A stretch of DNA of 64,000 bases, taken from Colocasia esculenta. Taxonomy: Eukaryota > Streptophyta > Magnoliopsida > Alismatales > Araceae. Under the pieces are notes generated by a model. It ran no database searches. It was not told the origin of the DNA and saw only the letters and a list, made by a program, of their open reading frames with translations. Location of the stretch: assembly GCA_014218235.1 (NCBI GenBank), contig CM024760.1, positions 9,776,049 through 9,840,048 on the forward strand. Direction: 5' to 3'. The position numbers and the translations under genes were made by a program. This document shows, one piece after another, positions 45,301-55,496 of the stretch. Each line of letters opens with the position of its first letter. The stretch's first letter is position 1.

Positions 45301-47029
45301 CAGTCGTGATCAGACCCGGATGCCCCTCCAATCAAGGGCGTCTTCTCAAAAACTATTGCCCCAGACACGGTGTAGGGTTTTCACCTGAAGATGGTCAACG
45401 ACTCGACGGAACAAACTGTTGCAAGAAATGGCAGTAATTAAGGATGTGTATTTCGATCAAGGAATAACGAAATGTGAAGATATATGTGGGATGTGATTTT
45501 TTTTATTTAAAATATAGATATATCCATGTTTAGATGTGTGGATATATAAATATATTACATATCCAAATCTCATTGGTTACGAAGATCGCAAGTTACTAAT
45601 GGAAGATGGATCTATCATCATAGAACGTAGACATGTCAGTCACACAAATTACAATTTAATCTATCTTCGATGGTCGGAGGACTTGAGATTTATAAACACA
45701 CCATTTGACATCGTCAAATGAATTGGTTATCAGGTCGAGATCAAAGATCTATCGTCACTTAAATATAACGACGTTAATTATATCTCCTTTTTCGGAGAGA
45801 AAATTTTTGATTAATCGTCAAGAGAAAAGGTCTTATTGCCAGAATAAGAGACATCCGATAAAAGATATGTAGGAAGATTTGAAATTGACTGCCTAATAAA
45901 AGCTAATCAAATTTTATTCACTTGATTTATTTTAAGGGTTATTATTGGGTTTGTTTTGAAAGATTCAATTTGATTTTGGAGTTTTTAAATTCGATTTAAC
46001 TTTTTACATTTTTAGTTATTTTCTTTAGAGTGTTGAATCATGTTTGATCTGATTTGAGATTCCTAGGTTTGGTGTTAAGCTTTATTTCATTGCATTTATT
46101 TATGGTTGTTATTTTTCTGTTATTAATTTTTATTAATTTTATCACTTTTTATTATTGGTATTGTTATTATTATTATTACTATTCATTATTTTTTAAGTGT
46201 TCATGAAGTAGATTTAATGTACCTTCCTAATTATTATCCCAGTTACTACATTATTTTTATTTTTATTATTACTTTTTGGGGTTTCATATTGAAGGGTCTA
46301 TTTCAGATTTTGATTCAGGGTCTAAACTATTCATCCATGTCCTTTTTTTTTATTTGAAAAGTTTATTTTGAGCTTAATTTGAGATTTAGATTATTTATCC
46401 ATTTTCTTTGTATTATTTGGGGTTTTGAATCTAAGAGGTTTGTTTTGGATTTTAACTTTAATTCATTTATCACAACTTTGGGTAACCAATTAAGTGAGCG
46501 TTGAGTATGGTGATTATTAATTTGGTTTTTATTTTTTTTTATTTTGGGTTTGGGTCCAATGGCTTGTTGAATCAGTGGAGCAATTGACTTAGGGGGAAGT
46601 TTTAAGTGGAGGGTGAACCAATGGGGTCTTTCGATACGGCCCCGTTGTAGCATAACGCAGACCATTGGATTTCAATCCAACAACAGAGTGCTATAGTACA
46701 TTCGTGCTCGGTGTTCGGACGCTCGGATGTTCGAAATACTCGTTGTTCGGTGTTCGATGCTCGATGAGTATAGATAGACCGTTGAATTAAAATCCAACGA
46801 TCTGCACTGATGATACGGCGAGGCCGTACCTAAAGGCCCTGTCGTATCATAGCATCACCATACCACCATCACTTGACCCATTTTCACTTTTCACCAACCC
46901 TCGTGCCATGCATCACCATACCACCATCACCCCCTTCACCAAACCACCACCAACTCTTTTTGTCTTTTATGACTTTGTCTTCTTGTAAAGTTTTATGCAC
47001 AATAGTAATGCGACAAAACAAGCTGACTA
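42394..47029. other. Intergenic, AT-rich, no gene recognised
   Basis: About 4.6 kb with no supported gene. It contains a 75-bp tandem duplication (44811-44963) and the direct repeat gcatcaccataccaccatcac (46852, 46911). Words such as gttcggtgttcgatgctcgatgag (about 46750) already resemble the repeats leading into the gypsy LTR downstream. Confidence 0.45.
44811..44963 (+). repeat. 75-bp tandem duplication
   Basis: Copies at 44811-44885 and 44893-44963 are identical apart from a 4-nt difference (ctatatatcc versus ctatcc). Confidence 0.9.
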
Positions 47030-47410
47030 GAGGTGATCCGGTGTTGGTCGGGCTAGGTGATTCGATGCTCAGATTTCTTGGATGATCTAGTGCTTGGCTT
47101 TCGAGTGACCCGATACTCGGGTTTTTCGAGTGATCTGATATTTAGGTTTCTCGAACGATCTGGTGCTCAAATTTTCTGAAGGGATTAGGTGCTCGAGTTT
47201 TCATAGGATATGATGCTCAATTTTCTGGCACGATCCATGCTAAGGTTTCTCAGATGATCTATGCTTGAGTTTTTCGAGTGATCTAATACTCGGAGTTTTC
47301 GAGAGATCTAATGCTCGAGTTTTCGGGATGATCCATGCTAAGGTTTTTTAAACGATTTGTGTTTGAATTTTTCGAGTGATCTAATACTCGTATTTTTCGA
47401 GTGACCTCTT
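47030..47410 (+). repeat. Degenerate ~30-bp repeats, probably gypsy LTR U3
   Basis: Roughly a dozen imperfect copies of tttttcgagtgatctaatactcg-like units. They run directly into the LTR sequence with TATA box downstream, so they probably belong to its U3 region. The LTR's 5' edge was not found. Confidence 0.55.
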
Positions 47411-48104
47411 TGCTCTTTGGGGCCCTCCCGCTGCTCGGTCAAGGATGATCTCGAAGGTCGACCGTAGCCGACCTTGTGCCAGACGTGCTTGCACTTTTCC
47501 CACGGCGATCCTCCGACGATTCAGATCAAAATATCATCAGCTCTATTCCTTGGGCCAACTTCTGAAGCTCGGCCACGAACTCCTCCTCAGAAGAAGCCGA
47601 CGTTGAGCTCGGCGCACTCGAAGGGCTCCCCGGAGCGCTGGTCACGTGACGGACAAGGCGAATAAAGTAATGTTCGAAGATCACAGGATTGGTAACCGCG
47701 GCAGTTAAGACCACGATCGCCATGATTTGGCAAGGAGGTGGCGACGCCCAATCTGGTGAGAATCACAGTAACCCCCCAGCGAGATTGGCGGGGTCGTCCA
47801 GTTCACACGTAGGTGTCCTAACACTATATAAAGGGCAGACACTCCACCGGCGCAGGTACGCTGCTCCACCCTTGGCTAGGCCATTCTGCTCGGCTAGCGA
47901 TTGACTAGAGTGTCAGAGTGTCTCCCCGCCGAGGCTTCTCTGCGGGTTTTGCAGGTCAGGACGGGAGCTCGGAGCAAGCGTCACGTCGGCCAAGCGCACC
48001 TTACACAGGGTCCATCGGCTTGGTCGTCTCGGCTCACCATTCGGCGAGAAGCGCCTCAACAGTCACCTCGGCGTGAGCCGACCTATGTTGCGCTTACCGC
48101 AACA
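47411..48104 (+). repeat. 3' part of a second gypsy 5' LTR
   Basis: It has a TATA box (ctatataaagg, near 47825). It ends in ttaccgcaaca at 48104 immediately before a textbook primer-binding site. The left limit is uncertain. No matching second LTR is in the window. Confidence 0.7.
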
Positions 48105-48122
48105 TTGGCGCCGTCTATGGGA
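48105..48122 (+). other. Gypsy primer-binding site
   Basis: ttggcgccgtctatggga matches the common plant gypsy/copia-type primer-binding site (TGGCGCCGTCTGTGGG...), right after the LTR end. Confidence 0.8.
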
Positions 48123-48789
48123 AGATGCTACTAAAGGTCAGTGTGGCTTTCCCTACACCTCGTTAGATGAACTCAACTAAGTGCGGGTATTGAAAAGCCC
48201 CTGAGGCATTACCTATGAACGGCAAGGGGGCCGACCAGAGGTGTATAAGGTCACCCCGACAAGAATTTCCAGAGAACAGTCAAAAAGAAGAAATGACGAG
48301 TCGCTTAGAGCATCGTCTTCTTTTATTATGTAATAGAGCTTATGCGTACACTAAATCGAAAACCCATATTGTGTGATAAAAGACCTCAGGTGTGAGGCCG
48401 TCATTATGGTCGGCAGGTCGGATCACTACAAGAAAAAGCGGATATAGCGACCGCATTTGCGACCGAATTAATCGGACGCAAATTCCGTCTCTATAAGCGA
48501 CCGACTAGCGACGGATACTGTCGGTCGCATTTCAGAGACCGATTTTGAGACAGAACTAATGTCGGTCGCAAAATCGGTCTCTGATGCCCTATTTTCCCCC
48601 GCGACCAATCTTTCCCTCCCACCTTTCCCTCCCGTCGACCCGACCCCAACCTTTCCCTCCCCTTTCCCTCCAGTCGTCGAGGAGCTCGCCGCCGCTGCTG
48701 CTGCCGCCGCCGCCGCTGTCGACTCCGGCTGCCACCATCGACGTCGTCGCCGCCGAGGAGATCCCCGCCGCTGTGGACGACATCGTCGC

Positions 48790-49219
48790 CGCTGCCGTGT
48801 GGAGCCCAGTCGCCGGCCTCGCTCCCCCTGCTCGCCAAGTACGGCCCCGACGTCTTCGGCATCCTCGCCAAGCAATATGGACCTATCTACAGGTGGGTTT
48901 CTTCTGTGCGCACGGGAACCAGCTGCCGGCCTCTTTGTGGCAAACTCGGACGCCAAGTTCCCGGCAACTGGTTCCTTCTACGCTGATGCTGTGTTGCTCA
49001 CCTGCCGGCGCACCCAGTGCTGAGCAGAGCTCTAACTCTGAGGAGGTGAATGGGTGGATGTTGCAGGTTTCACGTGGGGAGGCAGCCGCTGGTGATTGTG
49101 GCGGACCTGGAGCTGTGCAGGGAGGTGGGGATAAAAAAGTTCAAGAGCGTGAGGAATAGAAGCCTCCCTTCCCCCATCTCGGGGTCGCCCCTCCACCAGA
49201 AGGGTCTCTTCTTCACCAG
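48790..49219 (+). pseudogene. MAX1: Captured exons of a MAX1-like cytochrome P450 (CYP711A)
   Basis: Exon A ends LPLLAKYGPDVFGILAKQYG-PIYR with donor ag/gtgggt at 48892/48893. Exon B (49067-49219, acceptor ttgcag) starts FHVGRQPLVIVADLELCREV, continues GIKKFKS ... NRSLPSPISGSPLHQ, then KGLFFTR, ending at donor ag/gtaaac. These strings are characteristic of the N-terminal third of MAX1, the P450 that oxidises carlactone in strigolactone synthesis. Both splice junctions are intact and in phase. The membrane anchor before exon A and the heme-binding region are absent, so it cannot be an enzyme. It is on the same strand as the downstream transposase. Confidence 0.8.
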
Positions 49220-50593
49220 GTAAACAAACTCCTCTCTACCCTCTAGTAAGATCTTTTTTAGCATCTCCTCCATGTTGAAAAGGTTGGCTTCTTATATTTA
49301 TTCTGATCATGATCAACTTTGGTATAATGTTGATCAATATACCTTCCCTCCTCACCTACGTACATGGAGAATTAATGTCTGTAGTTTGCATCCATGTTAA
49401 GATAGAAATATATACTTGCACCAGGATTAATTAAAATAGCTGCGGGAGTGATTGATCCATCTCAAACGATGGGGATCTAGATGGAACGAAGCAATTAGCA
49501 TAGATCATATGGAAAGGTATATAATTAAATAATTATATCCTGATATTGTTGTCTCTTTTTTTTTCTATTAAAGTGGGCCAATCATGTCAGAGTTTATAAT
49601 TTCATTTTTTTCTTCCAAAAACACTTATTGTACTTTCACATAGTACTCATTATTATTAAGTGGACACATAGGACTCACCTGTCACTTTCATAACTGTATT
49701 AAGTATTTCTCTTCCCCTCCATTACAGTACTGGATCAATTGTTGTGCTGTCTTCTCCAAAGTAACCTTAAGCTGAGTTGACTGAGTTTTATTTCTATCTC
49801 AAATTATGGAACATCTTTCTAAGACCCATGTTCTGGTTCATTCAGTATTTGCAATTTTGCATGCATGGCATCTTTCTTAAAGAGGAAGGGGGTCAACATG
49901 ATGGATTCCATGAATATATAACTTTGTCAAATGTGGAGTAATCTTTTCCTGCTCCCACATGGTTTGAGGGCTCTTCACCCTCCCTATGTTAGGATCCCTC
50001 CATATATACTTTTATCTTCCCAAGTTAATGATACAGTGAGCCCCTAGGGGGAGAGTGGACATAGCTCAAACTTCATTAATGTTTCTCTATTGGTAGAATG
50101 TACAAAATCATGTTAGAATCTCATTAATGAGGAAACGACAATAATGAAAGAGGCATAATTCTGACATGTTATGGTCTTAGGTTTTATGTACATATTGACA
50201 TATATATTAAAGCAGTTTAAGTTGCTTCCTGTCAATAATAGTTTAATGTCTAGAAGTTTTATATGCATTTTGTAATAACATTTATATCTCTAATATATCA
50301 ATTAAAAGATTGTTGACAATTTATGATAAATCTATTGTGTAATTGTTTTATTAATGTTCAAACATTTTTATTAGCATGTTTATGAATGTGTTGGATGTTA
50401 AAATAAAATTCATGTTTTCATTGTGTACATGTATTGCCAATTTCACATGTTACTGCTATGTTTTTAGAATGTGTTATTATCTTGTCAATAATTAATTAGT
50501 TGGGTGTTGTATGTGAGCTGAGATGCGTGGGTGCAACCTAACATTGCACGCATCTTAGGAGAGCGTGTTAAGCCCGTGTCAATCAACCTACCC
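49220..50593. other. CACTA-4 interior, AT-rich, possible long 5' intron
   Basis: No coding region. With the donor at 49220 (gtaaac) and the acceptor just before the transposase ATG (cgcacag at 51094), this could be one intron of about 1.9 kb containing the foldbacks. A small hairpin (agatgcgtg ... cacgcatct) lies at 50520-50555. Confidence 0.4.
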
Positions 50594-50670
50594 GTTCAAG
50601 ACTTTGGGATTGATGTGCACGTTCTCATTTGAATGATGAGAACGTGTATATCTAACTCAAAGTCTTGAAT
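50594..50670 (+). other. Foldback A of CACTA-4 (miRNA-precursor-like)
   Basis: The arms start ttcaagactttg and end caaagtcttgaa. Over 34 positions there are 29 Watson-Crick pairs, 3 G-U pairs and 2 mismatches, with a short loop around 50628-50634. The 3' arm plus flank (gatgagaacgtg ... gaattgtcccg) is identical in CACTA-5 over about 40 nt. Confidence 0.65.
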
Positions 50671-50685
50671 TGTCCCGTTTGGACA

Positions 50686-50960
50686 GTCTGTGAATGTTTG
50701 ATCGCACTTAGGTGGTTAATTACTATATGTGTTTGTGTTGTTTGTTAAAAATTTTGGTTGCGTCTTCTCACTCCTCTCTGATATACCTTTATTGATTTTG
50801 ATTATTTTCTTAACCACTTATTAGTAAGTGTTTAAGAAAATTTCTTAATCAATAAATATTTTGTGGTATATCGGAGAGGTGTGGGGAGATGCTGCCGAAA
50901 TTTTTAGCAAATAACACAACACATATAGTAATTAATCGTGCGATCAAACCTTCACAGATG
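50686..50960 (+). other. Foldback B of CACTA-4 (~270-nt hairpin)
   Basis: Two arms of about 135 nt meet at the tetraloop ttag (50821-50824), flanked by cactta/taagtg. Paired blocks include tgaatgtttgatcgca with tgcgatcaaaccttca, ttaattactatatgt with acatatagtaattaa, and ctctctgatatacc with ggtatatcggagag. It lies 140 bp before the transposase ATG. The matching structure in CACTA-5 is at 55106-55378. Confidence 0.75.
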
Positions 50961-51100
50961 GGTTAAAAAGTGAAAATCTAAATGATATTTCATTCCTATT
51001 TAAAATGGCAGAGATGGACGATGTGAGGAAAGGGTTGGACTTTTTATTTTGTTAGACATGTTAAAGTTTTGTGTGTTTACATTTCATTCGCACAGGGAAA

Positions 51101-51537
51101 ATGTCGGAAGATCGTTCATGGATGTACCGTAGAGTAGTTGATCAGGTGGTGTCTACGGAATTTAAAAATGGAGTTGAGAGATTCATTCAGTTTGCTTTGA
51201 GAAATCCTATTGAAGCTGTAGATTGTGAGGGTCGTATCCGATGTCCTTGTGCAGTCTGTAAGAATTTGAAGTGGCTGACAACATGGGATGTACAACGTCA
51301 TTTATACAGAAAGGGGTATGTTAAAGATTATGCAAACTGGATATGTCATGGTGAAACATTGTGGTCCTTCCAGCCTGCCGAGCCTGCCAATGTTGGAAGT
51401 GGAAGTTCATATGTTGATATGGTCATAGATGCTGCTGGTCCAGGATTCAATGTTCATGAGGAGCATGTACACGATGAAGAACCGCCAAACAAGACAGCTG
51501 AAAGATTTTATCAGCTACTCAAAGATGCTGATGCGCC
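51101..51537 (+). pseudogene. CACTA-4 TNPD transposase, N-terminal fragment
   Basis: ATG 51101 (MSEDRSWMYRRVVDQ) follows a splice acceptor (cgcacag/ggaaa). It has a transposase-associated domain with RCPCAVCKN, TWDVQRHLYRKGY and WICHGE, then FYQLLKDADAP, where similarity to CACTA-5 ends. The catalytic part is missing. Confidence 0.85.
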
Positions 51538-51715
51538 AAGAACCTGCTCTATTTGTTGTGATTTATCAATGCAGTTATATTTCTTTTGAATGTGCGTGAT
51601 TTGACTGTGATTGAAAAGTCGAGACTCGGCCAATTGCATTATGGCATCGTGATTTTTTATCCCGTGGACACTCGGTTGATCCCGACAATGAGACAACAGG
51701 ACAAAACACGTGGAT
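51538..51715. other. Junction between CACTA-4 and gypsy internal sequence
   Basis: Short non-coding stretch that leads into the 106-bp array. The break point of CACTA-4 lies at its left edge. Confidence 0.4.
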
Positions 51716-52640
51716 GTCGTAGTTTGCTGAACGAGGTCGCTTAGGCACTCTTCAGGAACTGAGAGATGACGTCCGACGTAAAATGAAGGCGTGTTCTCTT
51801 CGGCACACGAGAGATGGGGACGTCGTAGTTCGCTGAATGAGGTTGCTCAGGCACTCTTCAGGAACTGAGAGACGACATCCGACGTGAATTGAAGGCGTGT
51901 TCGCCTCGGCACACGTGAGACGTGGACGTCGTAGTTCGCTGAACGAGGTCGCTCAGGCACTCTTCAGGAACTGAGAGATGACGTCTGACGTGAATTGAAG
52001 GCGTGTTCGCTTCGGCACACATGAGACATGGACATCATAGTTCGCTGAATGAGGTCGCTCAGGCACTCTTCAGGAACTGAGAGACGACGTCCGACGTGTG
52101 AAGGCATGTTCGCTTCGGCACACCTGAGACGTGGACGTCGTAGTTCGCTGAACGAGGTCGCTCAGGCACTCTTCAGGAATTGAGAGACGACGTCCGACTT
52201 GAATCGAAGGCATGTTCGCTTCGACACACGTGAGACGTGGACGTCGTAGTTCACTGAACAAGGTTGCTCAGGCACTTTTCAGGAACTGAGAGACGACGTC
52301 TGACGTGAATCGAAGGCGTGTTCGCTTCGGCACACGTGAGACGTGGACGTCGTAGTTCTGCTAAACAAGGTCGCTTAGGCACTCATCAGGGACTAAAAGA
52401 CGACGTCCGACATGAATCAAAGACATGTTCGCTTTGGCATACGTGAGACGTGGACGTCATAGTTCTGCTGAACGAGGTCGCTTAGGCACTTGTCAGGAAC
52501 TGAAGGAGGACGTCCGACGTAAATAGAAGGCGTAGTCGCTTCGGCACACGCGAGATGTGAATGTCAACTCGCTGAATGAGGCCACTTAGGCACTCGTCAG
52601 GGACTTAAATACGACTTCCAACATGAACTATGGCCGTGCT
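51716..52640 (+). repeat. ~106-bp tandem array in the gypsy element
   Basis: About nine copies of a unit with gtcgtagttcgctgaacgagg, ggcactcttcaggaactgag and acgacgtccgacgtgaa. Unit starts lie near 51716, 51822, 51927, 52032, 52136, 52243, 52350, 52455 and 52560. Copies diverge toward the right. Tandem arrays in untranslated regions are common in Tat-type gypsy elements. Confidence 0.9.
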
Positions 52641-52904
52641 GGGGGCTGTAATTTGGTTGAGTCAAACCAACGTTGGCGACGAGTTCGCTTCGACACTCGT
52701 TAAACTCCGACATACCAGAAGGCTACGCTCATCATAATAAGATAGTAATATCCTGTGGTTCTATGACCTCGGCATTAGAAACCGTTCAAAAGACAAGTTC
52801 TAAGATTGAATGACGACGAACACATGCGACCGATGATGAAAAGTTACAATTCTATTGATAAAGAGAGGTACAGCGTGCGGCGAAGCGCCATGTACACATG
52901 AAAT
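52641..52904. other. Gypsy internal non-coding sequence
   Basis: No coding region seen; it links the tandem array to the 3' end of the antisense gene. Confidence 0.4.
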
Positions 52905-53871
52905 CTAGTCCACGACGACGTCAGTACTGACATGAGTCTCCTCGTCGGGCATTGCTGGCTGACTGGCTACGACGTCATCGGTAGTTGGCCTCGAAGATTT
53001 CCTCGGTAGCAGTGGCTAGCGCGTCATCGACGACAGCAGCGATGCTCTCATCTCTATCGTCGGCGCCCGTCTCTTCGTCCTCTTCCTCTTCGAGTACGAC
53101 CTTGGAAACATCAATGTTCGGGAAGTGTTCCCGAACACGTTTGAGGCAGAAGTCATACCCTTACTTGAAGAGCTTGATGACCTCGACTTTAAGCCCGTCA
53201 GACTCCCGATAGTCGGCAATGGCGTTGTCGATTGCGTTCTTTTGCTCTTCGGCCACTAGTCACGTAGTCTCGACTTTTGTCTCCTCATGAGCCTCCATCT
53301 CTGCCTTGAGGGCCTTCTTCTCATCCTAGAGTAGCTTGTCCGCCTTCTCGGCCTCCTCGGCTTTCAGCTTCCTTTCGGCCTCGAGTTTGGCCTCGGCCTC
53401 GGCTACTCGCGCCTCGGCAGAAGCTTGGGAGGACTCAACCCGGAGCAGAAGCGTCCCAAACGACGCCAGCTGCTCTTAAGTTGCCCTATAGAAGTCTTCA
53501 ATGATCTCGTTGGATTTTTGGGCCAACGAACGGGCTTTGACTCCAACTGGTACCGCTTGTCAGCCCCACTCCGTGGCGCTAAGTTCCTTCGACCGAATGG
53601 GCAAAGTTGGGAGAGAGGAACCTGAGGTAGTGACCTCGGTCGATGTTGGGGCAGGCCGAGAACGTTTGGAGGGCGCCCTCTCTAATGACTGCGGGGCCGA
53701 GTGCGACGAAGCAGCAGTGGGGGCACCGATCTCGGCCTGTCAGTCGCGCTTCACACCTCGGCTGACACTCTTCTTTCTTCTTGACATAAGCTCGTGCGTG
53801 GCCATCTCGGAGAGAGGGACAGTACTCCTCACCCTCGCTAATGGCGCAGATGACTTGCCCTTGTCGGCCAT
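52905..53871 (-). pseudogene. Antisense coiled-coil gene of the second gypsy element
   Basis: The minus strand starts at ATG 53871 (MADKGKSSAPLARVR), just after an acceptor-like ctcacag. It goes through an Arg/Ser-rich part with an in-frame TGA (about 53744), a long Ala/Glu/Lys coiled coil (SAEARVAEAEAKLEAE ...), and a segment ADYRESDGLKVEVIKLFK and VREHFPNIDVSKVVLEEEED. It ends near 52905 (a shifted frame gives QPAMPDEETHVST before TAG). This matches what I recall as the C-terminal part of plant 'putative gypsy-type transposase' (PF04195) proteins encoded antisense in some Tat elements. Several stops and frame changes show decay. Confidence 0.6.
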
Positions 53872-54230
53872 CACTGTGAGAGAAGGTCGATCAGTTGGTA
53901 GAAAAGATCAGACGATGACTTGAGAAAGAACGTTGAAAATAAAGTCAGACCTTGGCTAGCCTCGGCTATTAGCTTGAACAGCTTCTCAGAAGGCTCGAGT
54001 AGGTCGGGAGCGCCACAAGAAAAAGCGTCATTACCGACGGTCGTTTACGACGGAAATTTGTCTGTCGAAAAGACCGACAAATATTCCGACGAAAAATGTT
54101 CTGTCAGAACATCCATCAGAACTTCTGACAGAAATATTTCCATCGGTACTGAGAGCTTACCGACGGAAATTTGTCCGTCAGAAGTTCCGTCGGTATACCC
54201 GCCTTTTCCCTCTCCCGCCATCCCCATGAA

Positions 54231-54346
<116 letters not shown>

Positions 54347-54464
54347 CGCCCCTCGCCCTCGCCGCCTACAGTGCCACCGCCAGTCGCCCCGACCGGCACT
54401 GCCGCCGCCATGCTCCACCACCGGTGCCGCCGTACTGCCGGGCATGTATCCGCCCCCTCCCCCA

Positions 54465-54762
54465 TCCGGCACACCCCCCCTCCCCCAACCGGCGACCCAC
54501 CCCCTGTCGGCCCCCCCTCCCCCTCCCTTCCCCACCCCTGCCACCCCCCTCCCCCCTGCCGGTGACACCCCCTCCCCAACTGGCGACCCACTCCTTGTCG
54601 GCCCCCCCTCCCCCTCCCATTCCAGCCCCCCCCTCCCCCTCCTTTCCCCACCCCTGCCACCCCCCTCCCCCAACCGGCGACCCCCCCCCCCCAACCGGCG
54701 ACCTACCCCCTGTCGGCCCCCCCTCTCCCTCCCGTCCCAGCCCCCCCCCCCACCCCCATGTC
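54465..54762 (+). repeat. C-rich minisatellite (CCCCCTCCCC...CCGGCGACC units)
   Basis: Imperfect repeats of caaccggcgaccca, cccctgtcggcccc and ccctccccctcc, with many runs of 5-9 C. The minus strand is therefore very G-rich. Open frames across it on both strands are compositional. Confidence 0.85.
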
Positions 54763-55009
54763 GGCCATAAATCATACTTCACTTGTAATTCCTTTTTCTT
54801 GATTAGTATTGTAGTTCTTACATTAATGTAATTCATTTACATGTATGTGTGAATTTGATTTAATATTGCACTTGTTCACATGTAATATTTTGTTTTCATA
54901 TTCCTATTATATTTATGTGGGTTTTAAATTTAATCTATGTATTTATAGCAATTTATCACTGCACACACCTCACGAGAGTGTGTTAAGCCCTTGTCAATGA
55001 ACCTTCTAG
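54763..55009. other. CACTA-5 AT-rich non-coding stretch
   Basis: No gene; it leads into the region shared with CACTA-4. Confidence 0.4.
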
Positions 55010-55086
55010 TTCAAGACTTTGGGATTGATGTGCACGAGTCTTATTTTCAACGATGAGAACGTGTATATCTAACTCAAAGTCTTGAA
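55010..55086 (+). other. Foldback A of CACTA-5
   Basis: Same structure as 50594-50670, with ttcaagactttg ... caaagtcttgaa arms. The 3' arm is identical to CACTA-4; the 5' arm is altered near the loop (cacgagtcttatttt), so pairing is weaker there. Confidence 0.6.
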
Positions 55087-55105
55087 TTGTCCCGTTTTGG
55101 ACAGT

Positions 55106-55378
55106 CTGTAAATGTTTGATCGCAGTTAAGTGGTCATTTACTATGTGTTTATATTATTTGCTGAAAATTTCGGGTGCTTCTACTCACTCCTCTCTGATAT
55201 ATCTTTATTGATTTAGAATATTTTCTTAACCACTTATTAGTAAGTGTTTAAGAAAATATCTTAATCAATAAATATTTTTAGTATATCAGAGAGGTGTGGG
55301 GAGATGCTGCCCAAATTTTCAGCAAATAATACAAACACATAGTAAATGGTCATCTGAGTGCGATCAAATATTCACAGA
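55106..55378 (+). other. Foldback B of CACTA-5 (~270-nt hairpin)
   Basis: Same ttag tetraloop (55237-55240) and apical stem as CACTA-4. Lower blocks differ in sequence from CACTA-4 but still pair within the element: catttactatgtg (55135) with cacatagtaaatg (55337), and tatttgctgaaaattt with aaattttcagcaaata. It lies about 120 bp before the transposase ATG. Confidence 0.75.
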
Positions 55379-55496
55379 TAGGTAAAAAGTGATAATCTAA
55401 ATAATATATCCTACCTATTCATTTTGACTTACTCGAACGATGTGAGGGTGTGTTGGATTTTAACTCGTGACATGACATTTAATCTATGTAGGAAAA

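Larger units (their letters stand above)
48424..51537 (+). mobile_element. CACTA-4: 5' half of a CACTA transposon
   Basis: The left end is CACTACAAGAAAAAGCG at 48424, followed by subterminal words gcgaccg / cggtcgc. Next come MAX1-like exons (48790-49219), two foldbacks (50594-50960) and a TNPD transposase start (51101). The transposase stops matching near 51537, within ...LLKDADAP, and gypsy-type sequence takes over, so the right half is missing. It sits inside the second gypsy element (48104 LTR end to 53.9 kb). Confidence 0.8.

Noticed and set aside
46632..46855. Possible MITE with gatacggcc-like ends
   Set aside because: The terminal match is short and imperfect, no target duplication was found, and the internal palindrome may be chance.
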